Shown here in pieces: positions 35,090 to 44,377 of a DNA stretch of 64,000 nt. The stretch is from NCBI RefSeq assembly GCF_024323335.1, contig NC_066580.1, positions 137,903,648 to 137,967,647 of the forward strand, in the 5' to 3' direction. The first letter of the stretch is position 1; each line of letters begins with the position of its first letter. Both the position numbers and the translations under genes were made by a program. This DNA comes from Lathyrus oleraceus (taxonomy: Eukaryota > Streptophyta > Magnoliopsida > Fabales > Fabaceae). Under the pieces are notes generated by a model that saw nothing but the letters and a program-made list of their open reading frames with translations, did no database searches and was not told the origin of the DNA.

Positions 35090-38000
35090 TTATACGAAGT
35101 ATTTTTTAACTGCGTCCGCATTCACAGGGGATGGGAAATCTTCACCATCCATGGTCGTTAACAACAAGGCTCCGCCAGAGAAAACCTTCTTGACCACGAA
35201 TGAACCTTCATAATTCGGCGTCCACTTGCCCCTTCGATCGTTTTGAGGAGGAAGGATCCTTTTCAGCACCATATCACCTACGTGATATACCCGAGGTCGC
35301 ACCTTCTTGTCAAAAGCACGCTTCATTCGTTGCTGATACAACTGCCCGTGACAGATGGCTGCTAGCCTCTTTTCCTCTATCAGGCTCAACTCTTCATATC
35401 GGGTCCTTACCCATTCAGCCTCTTGCAGTTTCACGTCCATCAGGACTCTTAAAGAGGGAATCTGAACCTCAACAGGTAACACAGCCTCCATCCCATATAC
35501 CAACGAGAAAGGAGTTGCCCCAGTAGATGTACGTACCGACGTTCGATACCCATGCAACGCAAACGGCAACATCTCATGCCAATCTTTATAGGTTACCACC
35601 ATTTTCTGCACAATCTTCTTAATATTCTTGTTGGCTGCCTCAACCGCCCCATTCATCTTCGGACGATAGGGAGAAGAATTGTGATGCTCAATTTTGAATT
35701 CCCGGCACAACTCTGCCATCATCTTATTATTCAAATTAGAACCATTATCAGTAATGATTCTCTCGGGAACCCCGTATCGGCAAATGATGTCTCTCTTAAG
35801 AAATCTGGCTACAACCTGCTTCGTCACATTCGTATAAGAGGCTGCTTCAACCCACTTGGTGAAGTAATCAATAGCCACTAATATGAATCTGTGTCCGTTC
35901 AAAGCTGTAGGTTCTATCTTTCCAATCATATCAATGCCCCACATAGCAAACGGCCATGGAGACGACATCAAACTCAATGGATTCGGAGGCACGTGCACCT
36001 TATCAGCATAAATCTGGCATTTATGACACTTCCGCACGAAATTAAAACATTGGGCCTCCATAGTCATCCAGTAATAACCTGCTCTCAGCAGCTTCTTTAC
36101 CATTGCATTCCCACTGGCATGGGTACCGAACGAGCCTTCATGAACCTCTTTCATCAATTGGCTTGCTTCTGCATCATCCACACATCTGAGCAAGACCCAA
36201 TCGAAATTCCTCTTATACAAAACCCCATCCTTATTCAGGTAGAATACCATGGCTAACCTCCGCAGAGTCTTTCGATCTTTCTTTGATGCTCCCTCAGGAT
36301 ATTCTTGGGTCTCAAGATAGCGTTTGATATCATAATACCACGGCTTCTCATCATCAGGCGCTGCATCAACAGCAAACACATAAGTCGGCCTATCCAGACA
36401 TCCCACTTCAACACTGGGGAACTGATTCCACCTCTGCACCTTAATCAAGGCAGCCAGAGTAGCCAAAGCATCTGCCAAAGGATTCTCTTCTCTGGGCACA
36501 TGATGCATCTTCACCTTGGTGAAAAACGTCAACAATCTCCTCGTATAATCTCGATACGGAACCAAATGAGATTGATGCGTATACCATTTTCCGTTAACCT
36601 GATTCACAACTAGAGCTGAATCTCCATATATAACAAGGTTCTTGATCCTCAAATCAATCGCCTCTTCAATACCCAAGATACAAGCTTCATATTCAGCTAC
36701 GTTGTTGGTACATTCGAATGTTAGCCGGGCAGCAAAAGGAATGTGAGATCCTTTCGGCGTAACCAAAACAGCACCAACACCGCTTCCATTCACGTTAACG
36801 GCCCCATCAAACATCAGAATCCATTCGGATTCAGGGTCAGGCCCCTCCTCCGGGATTGGTTCCTCGCAATCTTTCGATTTGAGAAACATGATGTCCTCAT
36901 CAGGGAATTCAAACTTCATCGGTTGATAATCATCAATGGGTTGCTGGGCGAGGTAATCAGACAATACACTCCCCTTGATCGCTTTCTGAGAGGTATACTG
37001 TATATCATATTCTGTCAAAATCATTTGCCACCTCGCAACCCGCCCGGTCAATGCTGGCTTCTCAAAAATGTACTTGATCGGATCCATCTTGGAAATCAAT
37101 AAAGTGGTATGAACCAACATGTACTGCCTTAGTCGGCGAGCAGCCCAGACCAAAGCACAGCAAGTTTTCTCGAGCAGTGAATATCTTGTTTCACAGTCGG
37201 TAAACTTTTTGCTAAGGTAGTATATGGCATGCTCTTTTCGACCAGACTCGTCATGCTGCCCCAATACACACCCCATAGACCCCTCGAGGACTGTCAGGTA
37301 CAGAATTAACGGTCTTCCCTCCACAGGAGGCATCAGAATCGGAGGCTCCTGCAAATATTCTTTTATCTTTTCAAATGCCGCTTGGCAATCATCATTCCAC
37401 CTGACCGTCTGGTCTTTTCTTAACAACTTGAAAATCGGTTCACACGTGGCCGTTAGATGAGATATGAACCGTGAAATGTAGTTCAATCTACCTAAGAAAC
37501 CACGAACCTCTTTCTCCGTTCTCGGTTCAGGCATTTCTTTTATCGCTTTTACTTTTGCAGGATCAACCTCGATTCCTTTCTCACTTACAATGAACCCCAG
37601 CAATTTACCGGACCGCACTCCGAATGTGCACTTGTTCGGATTCAACCTCAGTCTGAACTGTCTCAACCGGTCAAACAACTTGGCCAGATCAACCAAATGC
37701 CCCTCTTCTGTCTGGGACTTTGCTATCATGTCATCAACATAGCATTCAATTTCATGATGAATCATATCATGAAACAAAGTCACCATGGCCCTCTGATAAG
37801 TAGCACCGGCATTCTTGAGACCAAATGGCATCACCTTGTAACAAAAGGTACCCCACGGTGTAATGAACGTTGTTTTCTCCATATCATCTGGCGACATTTT
37901 AATTTGATTATAGCCAGAAAAGCCATCCATGAAGGAAAACACCGAGAATTGAGCTGTATTGTCTACCAACACGTCAATGTGAGGTAGCGGAAAATCATCT

Positions 38001-38641
38001 TTCGGACTAGCTCTATTCAGATCTCGGTAGTCCACACACATTCTCACCTTCCCATCTTTCTTCGGGACTGGCACAATATTCGCAACCCATGGCGGATAGT
38101 TAGTGACAGCAAGGAAACCAGCATCCCACTGCTTCTGCACTTCCTCTTTAATTTTCATTGCCATATCAGGTCGAGTTCTGCGCAACTTCTGCTTCACTGG
38201 AGGACAATCTGTTCTCAACGGTAGCTTGTGCACAACGATATCGGTATCCAACCCTGGCATATCTTGATAAGACCAGGCAAAGATATCGACATACTCTTTC
38301 AACAATGCCACCATTCTGCTCTTGACACTTTCCCCCAAAGCAGCCCCGATTTTCACCTCTCTTTTGACCTCGTCGGTACCCAGGTTCACGACCTCAATCT
38401 GTTCCTCATGCGGCTGAATGACCTTCTCCTCTTGTTTTAACAACCTGGCTAATTCCCCCGGCAGTTCACAATCTTCTTCGTCTTCTTCTTCAGCAAGATA
38501 GATCGGATTGTCGAAGTCATACAAGGGTGTAACAGGGTTGTTATCGATAAGATCCGGGGAAGAATCGCATCTGCATGAATGTTGATTCATGCATTGCTTT
38601 AGAACCGGTGCGAGAAATTGAAAAAGAAAAAATGAAAACAT
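35090..38641 (-). CDS. Element B pol: RT, RNase H, archaeal-type RNase H, integrase (1183 aa)
   Basis: Copies the element RNA and integrates the DNA. An acidic N-terminal linker is followed by RT with FMDGFSGYNQIKM and catalytic YVDD (residues 301-304). A first RNase H remnant (GSMGCVLGQHDE...) links to a second, archaeal-type RNase H starting MFDGAVN (D about 612) with YEACILG, GDSALVV and LADALA, a Tat-lineage hallmark. Integrase has an HHCC zinc site (HEGSFGTHASG...CHKCQ), then D904, D965 and E1001 (35 residues between the last two), and a C-terminal domain ending VKKYFV. The ATG at 38641 is probably not used: the protein is best explained as fused to gag-pro by splicing, with pol starting at 38570. 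The frame is fully open. Confidence 0.95.
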   Translation of the reverse strand: MFSFFLFQFLAPVLKQCMNQHSCRCDSSPDLIDNNPVTPLYDFDNPIYLAEEEDEEDCELPGELARLLKQEEKVIQPHEEQIEVVNLGTDEVKREVKIGAALGESVKSRMVALLKEYVDIFAWSYQDMPGLDTDIVVHKLPLRTDCPPVKQKLRRTRPDMAMKIKEEVQKQWDAGFLAVTNYPPWVANIVPVPKKDGKVRMCVDYRDLNRASPKDDFPLPHIDVLVDNTAQFSVFSFMDGFSGYNQIKMSPDDMEKTTFITPWGTFCYKVMPFGLKNAGATYQRAMVTLFHDMIHHEIECYVDDMIAKSQTEEGHLVDLAKLFDRLRQFRLRLNPNKCTFGVRSGKLLGFIVSEKGIEVDPAKVKAIKEMPEPRTEKEVRGFLGRLNYISRFISHLTATCEPIFKLLRKDQTVRWNDDCQAAFEKIKEYLQEPPILMPPVEGRPLILYLTVLEGSMGCVLGQHDESGRKEHAIYYLSKKFTDCETRYSLLEKTCCALVWAARRLRQYMLVHTTLLISKMDPIKYIFEKPALTGRVARWQMILTEYDIQYTSQKAIKGSVLSDYLAQQPIDDYQPMKFEFPDEDIMFLKSKDCEEPIPEEGPDPESEWILMFDGAVNVNGSGVGAVLVTPKGSHIPFAARLTFECTNNVAEYEACILGIEEAIDLRIKNLVIYGDSALVVNQVNGKWYTHQSHLVPYRDYTRRLLTFFTKVKMHHVPREENPLADALATLAALIKVQRWNQFPSVEVGCLDRPTYVFAVDAAPDDEKPWYYDIKRYLETQEYPEGASKKDRKTLRRLAMVFYLNKDGVLYKRNFDWVLLRCVDDAEASQLMKEVHEGSFGTHASGNAMVKKLLRAGYYWMTMEAQCFNFVRKCHKCQIYADKVHVPPNPLSLMSSPWPFAMWGIDMIGKIEPTALNGHRFILVAIDYFTKWVEAASYTNVTKQVVARFLKRDIICRYGVPERIITDNGSNLNNKMMAELCREFKIEHHNSSPYRPKMNGAVEAANKNIKKIVQKMVVTYKDWHEMLPFALHGYRTSVRTSTGATPFSLVYGMEAVLPVEVQIPSLRVLMDVKLQEAEWVRTRYEELSLIEEKRLAAICHGQLYQQRMKRAFDKKVRPRVYHVGDMVLKRILPPQNDRRGKWTPNYEGSFVVKKVFSGGALLLTTMDGEDFPSPVNADAVKKYFV

Positions 38642-38846
38642 TGCCAGTTTTATTTGTTTTTATTTTTAAACTGCAAAAATAAATGAAAAACAAGGAACAC
38701 CGCTTTTAACTAAAAAAAACATCCTTTTATTCATGATGCAAAATTCTGCAAATTTAAACATGAGGAGGCCCTTACAATGGACCATTACGTGTCGGGCAAC
38801 ACGTATGGCTTTCATGCGAATAAGAAGGAAACAAGAAAAATATTAC
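38571..38846 (-). other. Inferred pro-pol intron of element B (276 bp)
   Basis: On the minus strand the donor GTAATATT starts at 38846 and shares its TAA with the gag-pro stop (38845-38843). The acceptor TTCATGCAG ends at 38571, preceded by a pyrimidine-rich stretch near 38640-38605. Removing it joins the two ORFs in phase (GA plus A completes a Glu codon). A spliced intron between pro and RT is established for Ogre elements; these exact sites are inferred here. Confidence 0.8.
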
Positions 38847-41800
38847 TCTTCGAGGAGAGTGACCCGGATGATTTCTTCGGCCTTCCAGTTCTGGATTTCC
38901 ATCCCTGGTGCGCACGGCTTTATCCAATGGTCGACATCGCAGTCACTATCAGCATCTTCACTCAGCATACAAACGTGATCTGGATCCAGCATTCCAGCGC
39001 TTGTAAAAGTTACTGACGCACGACGTCCTCTTCCTCGTCCGGAGCCTCGGCTCGGTTGATATCCAACCCCAAAACGGTCCTTCTTCTCGGGGACCTCCAT
39101 CACTCTTCCCCAACCGGGAGCTCCCCCGCTTTTTACCACCTCAGCAGCCTGTTTGTACGAAGCGATGGATGGTTTCTCCTCCTCCTGCTTAGCAAACAGA
39201 GCATTCTCCACCTTGACGGTTTCGAATGCCTGGCTAGGCGTCTCCCATATTTCTCCATCCATCTCCACATATTTAAACGAAGACAGGTGGCTAACAAAGA
39301 TGTCTTCCTCTCCGCAGACGGTAACGACCTGGCCCTCCCAGATATACTTGAGCTTCTGGTGTAAAGTCGACGTAACTGCTCCCGCAGCATGAATCCATGG
39401 GCGACCCAACAAGCAACTATAAGCTGGTTGGATGTCCATAACATAGAAGGTTGACTTAAACACTTCTGGGCCAATCTTCACTGGCAATTCCACCTCCCCA
39501 AATACAGCCCGCTTTGACCCATCAAATGCCCGCACAATCAGATCAGTCGGGGTCAAAATTAGCCCATCACAGTTTAGCTTCGCCAGGGCCTTCTTAGGCA
39601 ACACATTCAAAGAGGAGCCGGTATCAACCAGCACATGCGAAAGCACGGCTCCTTTGCACTCCATTGCAATGTGTAAAGCCCGGTTATGATTCCTTCCATC
39701 TACGGTCAAATCCATATCAGTAAAGCCCAACCCATGGCTAGCATGCACGTTGGATACAACCGTCTCCAATTGGTTGATTGTAATCTCCTGAGGCACATAG
39801 GCTTTCTTCAATATCTTCAATAAAGCCTCCCTATGACCCTCAGAGCTCAACAGCAGTGAAAGGATCGAGATCTTAGAAGGAGTCTGCTGCAAGTGATCCA
39901 CCAATTTGTACTCTGACTTCTTGATGATCCTCAGAAATTCCTCAGCTTCATCATCAAATTTACTATCCGACCCCGCAGGCGTCGGTGTCGTCACAGGAGT
40001 ACCTTCATTATTCACCACAAATTTTCCTTTCGCCCTGGCTAAAGCCTCGGCCTTTTCTTTCTTATCTTTTTCTTCCTCTCCCCTTCTCAAAGCGTCGGGA
40101 GCAAACAACCTACCGCTGCGAGTGAAACCGCTGGGACCGGCATTATCCACCTTTAGCACGGTGGTTTCACTAGCAGATTGTTCCTCCAACCTCTCACCAT
40201 TACAATATACCTCCCCCCCATAATGCCAAGGTACGGCATCATCTTTGTCATATGGAATTGGCCCAGGTACCGTGATGGTAACTGGGGCCTCCTCCACCAG
40301 ATTTGACAAATCCACCGGATCATAGTATATAGTTATGGTGGAGACCTCTTCACTCTTTCCTTCAGCCCTTTCAATCACAACGACCCCTGCGTCCATCAGA
40401 CCCTGGACATGCCTCCGCAGAAGCTCACAACCGTTGGCAGAAGTAGTACACTCAGTACACTCAGACCCGCAACCCGGGTAAACCCCATTCATCAGCAGTT
40501 GACGCTTCAACTCAGCCAAGGGCGTCTTCATCTGATCCACAGACACCAACCCAACCCTTTCCTCCGCAGAGATAGCATTTACTCCCCGTTGACCATGCGC
40601 GGGCATGGGATTTGCATTGACATTGGGAGAAGGAGCAAAGTTGATCGCTTTGGAATCCACTAAATCCTGAACTGTGTGCTTAAAAGCTTTACAGTTCTCA
40701 ATATTATGCCCAGGCGCACCTGAGTGGAATTCACACTTGGCATTATCGTCATAATTGGCTGGCCTTTGATCAGGTCTCAAAGGTGCCAGAGTTCGAGTTT
40801 GCACAAGGCCCAAATCCTGTAGCTTCTTAAACAAGAAAGCGTAGCTCACTGGTGGCCTATCAAAATGTCTATCACTTGCCCTGCCCCGGACTTGGTATCC
40901 AGCCCTCTGTGGCCTCTGCTGGAAAGGTTGTCTTTGTTGCTGTTGCTGTTGTTGTTGCTGTTGCGGTTGTGCTGAATGAGACTCAGCAGGAATTGTTACC
41001 GCAGCGGTGTGCTGAAAATAACGTTCCCTACTGGGTCCACGTTGTGTATAGACTGCACTGGTGTCTCCTTCCTTCTTCCTCTGCCCACCATTACTACCGA
41101 ATGGCTTTTTCGAACCTGAAGAAGAAGAAGACGCACCACTCTGGATCTTACCCAGCTTTAACCAACTCTCTATCCTTTCCCCCGCCACCACGATGTCAGA
41201 GAAATTGGTGACAGGACATCCCACCATTCTTTCTGCAAACGGCCCCTGCAGGGTCCCCATGAATAAGTCCGACATCTCACGATCGACGAGAGGAGGTTGC
41301 ACCCTTGCAGCCAGTTCTCTCCACCTCTGCGCATACTCTTTAAAGCCCTCATTATGCTTCTGAGACATACCCTGCAGCTGGGTACGACTCGGAGCCATGT
41401 CTGCATTAAACTGGTATTGCTTGAAGAAAGCATCTCCCAAATCCTGCCAGCTTTTAATATCAGAAGATCTCAACTTGGTGTACCATTCCAAGGAGCCCCC
41501 AGACAGGCTGTCCTGGAAGAAGTACATCCACAGCTTCTGATCTGCGGTGTACGCGGAGATCTTACGAACAAATGCCTGGAGATGAGTTTCCGGGCAAGAA
41601 CTTCCGTTGTACTTATCAAACGCCGGCGCTTTGAATTTCTGAGGAATCACAATCCCCTCCACCAATCCCATGTTGGACATGTTTACCACCCCAGGCGTGG
41701 CATAGCTCTCAAGCACTTTTATCTTCTCAGCCAGCAGCTGAATTTCCTTGTTCTGAGGAGGAATGTCATAAGGCACAAAAGGCTCATTTCGCATAGAGAA

Positions 41801-42229
41801 CTGGTCAGCCTCTCTATCTTCCTCCTGATCTTCGTCAAAACCATAAAACGGAGGCACAAAGTTGTCTTTCGTATTCTGCCCCGGTTGGCCACCAACACCA
41901 CCAGCATTATTCACCAGACCAACTGTTGTCCTCTTCCCACCATCACGAGATCCTTGCCCCTGGTTGGAGACTCCATCCAGGTTGACCCCACTGTTTGCTG
42001 CAGAAACCCGCTCGAGTTTCTCAACTTTGTCCGCCAGAGCCTTCTGACCAATTGCAAAGCCTTGCATTATATTGATCAGCTCGGTCATCTTTTCCTTCAA
42101 TTCAAGCATATCAGCACTGGGAAGCTCCATGAGTCTGGGAGTATTCCTTCTGGTATAATATCTGTGAGGGCGTGTTGAGCGCAAAGGTACTGTCCTTCGA
42201 GCGCGAGCAATGATTCCTGTCACAAGCAA
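38843..42229 (-). CDS. Element B Gag-protease (1128 aa)
   Basis: Forms the particle and cleaves the polyprotein. It has a basic N-terminus and a short coiled coil (about residues 36-75). The capsid-like region (about 210-360) includes FDKYNGSSCPETH, FFQDSLSGGSLEWY and EYAQRWRELAA. A polyglutamine tract follows at about 420-440, then a derived zinc knuckle CEFHSGAPGHNIENC (CX2HX5HX4C). The aspartic protease has DTGSSLNVLP (D about 868). The C-terminus has a G-patch-like stretch (GWGRVMEVPEKKDRFGVGY) and an RG-rich tail. The stop TAA overlaps the splice donor of the intron, so the unspliced RNA gives Gag-Pro and the spliced RNA would give Gag-Pro-Pol. No break is seen. Confidence 0.94.
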   Translation of the reverse strand: MLVTGIIARARRTVPLRSTRPHRYYTRRNTPRLMELPSADMLELKEKMTELINIMQGFAIGQKALADKVEKLERVSAANSGVNLDGVSNQGQGSRDGGKRTTVGLVNNAGGVGGQPGQNTKDNFVPPFYGFDEDQEEDREADQFSMRNEPFVPYDIPPQNKEIQLLAEKIKVLESYATPGVVNMSNMGLVEGIVIPQKFKAPAFDKYNGSSCPETHLQAFVRKISAYTADQKLWMYFFQDSLSGGSLEWYTKLRSSDIKSWQDLGDAFFKQYQFNADMAPSRTQLQGMSQKHNEGFKEYAQRWRELAARVQPPLVDREMSDLFMGTLQGPFAERMVGCPVTNFSDIVVAGERIESWLKLGKIQSGASSSSSGSKKPFGSNGGQRKKEGDTSAVYTQRGPSRERYFQHTAAVTIPAESHSAQPQQQQQQQQQQRQPFQQRPQRAGYQVRGRASDRHFDRPPVSYAFLFKKLQDLGLVQTRTLAPLRPDQRPANYDDNAKCEFHSGAPGHNIENCKAFKHTVQDLVDSKAINFAPSPNVNANPMPAHGQRGVNAISAEERVGLVSVDQMKTPLAELKRQLLMNGVYPGCGSECTECTTSANGCELLRRHVQGLMDAGVVVIERAEGKSEEVSTITIYYDPVDLSNLVEEAPVTITVPGPIPYDKDDAVPWHYGGEVYCNGERLEEQSASETTVLKVDNAGPSGFTRSGRLFAPDALRRGEEEKDKKEKAEALARAKGKFVVNNEGTPVTTPTPAGSDSKFDDEAEEFLRIIKKSEYKLVDHLQQTPSKISILSLLLSSEGHREALLKILKKAYVPQEITINQLETVVSNVHASHGLGFTDMDLTVDGRNHNRALHIAMECKGAVLSHVLVDTGSSLNVLPKKALAKLNCDGLILTPTDLIVRAFDGSKRAVFGEVELPVKIGPEVFKSTFYVMDIQPAYSCLLGRPWIHAAGAVTSTLHQKLKYIWEGQVVTVCGEEDIFVSHLSSFKYVEMDGEIWETPSQAFETVKVENALFAKQEEEKPSIASYKQAAEVVKSGGAPGWGRVMEVPEKKDRFGVGYQPSRGSGRGRGRRASVTFTSAGMLDPDHVCMLSEDADSDCDVDHWIKPCAPGMEIQNWKAEEIIRVTLLEE

Positions 42230-42655
42230 GCACGTCAGTAATAGTCACCTGCAAAATAAAACACAAGTTATCATGATTAATGCATGTATGCAGTGTCTAT
42301 CCATATGAAGGACACTTTGTCTCTCGACCCTGGCATCATCGAGACAAATAATAAGCCGGCATTAACATTCTGATTAGCAGTGTTTGATTTCATCGTGCAG
42401 ATCGGAGATATGTGATTTAGCATGATTCCCCCCAACCATGTGTGTGCTTGTGTAAGTGCATACGGTAAAGCAAATAAAGCTTGTCAACCAATCACTGAAT
42501 AGAAACCATCATTACATAACCAAAAAGTGCACAAACAGTGCCATAGTCATACATCAACCAGACAAAGTCAAATACAATCCTCCAAAATTGGAAAGAAATA
42601 CAGACAAGTGAATTCCGTCAACAAGCCTGACGGTAATCCAACACAAATGAAAGAT
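42230..42655 (-). other. Spacer between ORF1 and gag of element B
   Basis: This 426-bp region lies downstream of ORF1 and upstream of gag. It has no ORF of note and no recognised promoter or IRES-like element. How gag is translated from an RNA carrying ORF1 upstream is not evident from sequence. Confidence 0.7.
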
Positions 42656-44377
42656 CTAGCTAGATGAGGGTCCCACAGATGGCCCTATCTCATCTTCCAT
42701 CCTCGCGAACTCTGCGGCGAACCTGAGCTCGGTATTCTCCTGCTGTAGTCTTCCAACTTCCTTCTGATGAATCTTCATCTGCCTGAAGTAGTGGTCTCTC
42801 TCAGCCATATAGTGATCTCTCTCTGCAATGATCTTTAGCTTCTCTGACTCCTTGACTTGCAGCTTTGCCTCCCACTCAGCAATGAGACCCCTGACTCTGT
42901 CATCTCTCTGATCCCGGACAATGATCTGCCTCCTCTTTTCATCTTCAATCACCTTCGATGCTCTGAACAACTTCTCCTTTGTGATGTCATGTTCCCTGTT
43001 GGACGATGCTAAAGCTTGGCTGATCTTCCCATAGTAGGTTGTATCCATCTCAAAACGCTTAGTCTCTAAAGCATGCCGCTTGTCTTGATCTTCCATCTTC
43101 ACTTTGATTTCCTGATTAGCTGCCTGAAAATGAGCAACACTTCTCTCCAACTCCGCTTTCTCTGCAAGTAACTGATCTCTGGCCCTCTTCATCTCAAGGA
43201 ACTCCTCCATGCTGACAGAAGAACTTGGACCCTCAATCCTAGGACACACTGAGTCACCTCCAGGGAACGGTAGAAATGTAGACTCAATCCTCTTCCGCAA
43301 CCAATCCTCAAATAGTGGAAAATACCGGCAGTTGACTTTGCCATAAGGAACCTTACCCCTCCTCTGGATATCTCGCCATTCGTCCAATACCTGCCTCAGC
43401 TTGGTCTGGTTACCATCAATCGGGAAATAGAAGGACTCCTGAATCTCTCGCCCGAGAGGAGGACCCTCTATAGCAAACCCCATCTGTCTCCGGAGAAGCA
43501 TCGGGTTGTAATTAATGCAACCCTGAACTCCCACCAAAGGCACATTAGGTAAACTCCCACAACTGCATATGAAGTCCTGACCAGCTAAACCATTATGAGT
43601 CCAAGCAATGTCATCAGCCCGCAGACCCATCAATCGGAAGGACCACTTGACACTAGGGTCAATCTGAACAAAAGCACCTCGGGAAGGCAAATACCCCATG
43701 AACCATCTAAAGAGCAACTGAGAGCAGCATCTGACCAGACCCCCACGCCTCTTCTCATTCCTGTTATGCACTGAATAGTAGACATCTCCAATCAGGGTAG
43801 GAATAGGGTTTCTCTGCATAAACAATCTGATAGCATTATGGTCCACAAAATTCTTCTGGTTAGGAAACAACACAATCCCATAAATGCTCACAGCAATCAG
43901 AGCACAGACCGTCTTCCAGTTACCCACAGCAGCATGTTCCTTGGCATTGGCCTCCAAGAAACTCAAATGAAACCCGGGTAGCTTTCCTTTTTCCTTCAAA
44001 CCTTCCTTGACCATTTCCGGACTCAAATAAAGAGCACGTGAAATTCCAAGGACATCTGGCTCTGCTCTGGTGACATGAAAAGGAATCTGATCACGGATCT
44101 GAATACCCAGGATGCTGACATAATCCTCCATCAGAGGTCCCAACAGATAGTCTGGAAAAACGAAACACCTCAACCCAGGGTCATAGAACTGAAGAAGAGT
44201 GTGGATGGCGCTCCTGTCGCAGTCAGTGAGTCTGAAAACCATCTTCAGAATACCGCCGTATGACTCTCTAAACATTCCCACATGGTCAGGAGTAATCAAT
44301 GCTATCATATCCTTGAGCACACCAATCTCTGGATCAAAGAAACTGTAAGCAATGTTGTTCTTCAAACCGGTCCTCAT
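42656..44377 (-). CDS. Element B ORF1, Ogre-specific protein of unknown function (573 aa)
   Basis: This is the extra ORF that Ogre elements carry between the 5' LTR and gag. Residues about 50-370 form a globular domain resembling the plant-mobile-domain-like / DUF7745 family (motifs LLQFYDPGLRCFVFPDY, GCINYNP, a W-rich middle). Residues about 385-560 are a long charged coiled coil (repeated E/K/R/Q heptads). No signal peptide, membrane span or catalytic motif is seen. Decayed homologues are in C (51960-53908) and D (61916-63419), so the gene is conserved across element lineages. The function is unknown. The start ATG at 44377 gives a full-length match to the remnants; the stop is at 42656. 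Confidence 0.88.
   Translation of the reverse strand: MRTGLKNNIAYSFFDPEIGVLKDMIALITPDHVGMFRESYGGILKMVFRLTDCDRSAIHTLLQFYDPGLRCFVFPDYLLGPLMEDYVSILGIQIRDQIPFHVTRAEPDVLGISRALYLSPEMVKEGLKEKGKLPGFHLSFLEANAKEHAAVGNWKTVCALIAVSIYGIVLFPNQKNFVDHNAIRLFMQRNPIPTLIGDVYYSVHNRNEKRRGGLVRCCSQLLFRWFMGYLPSRGAFVQIDPSVKWSFRLMGLRADDIAWTHNGLAGQDFICSCGSLPNVPLVGVQGCINYNPMLLRRQMGFAIEGPPLGREIQESFYFPIDGNQTKLRQVLDEWRDIQRRGKVPYGKVNCRYFPLFEDWLRKRIESTFLPFPGGDSVCPRIEGPSSSVSMEEFLEMKRARDQLLAEKAELERSVAHFQAANQEIKVKMEDQDKRHALETKRFEMDTTYYGKISQALASSNREHDITKEKLFRASKVIEDEKRRQIIVRDQRDDRVRGLIAEWEAKLQVKESEKLKIIAERDHYMAERDHYFRQMKIHQKEVGRLQQENTELRFAAEFARMEDEIGPSVGPSSS

Noticed and set aside
40852..42178. Long plus-strand ORFs opposite gag of element B (for example 41297-42178)
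   Set aside because: Shadow frames of the well-supported minus-strand gag-pro gene; no domains.
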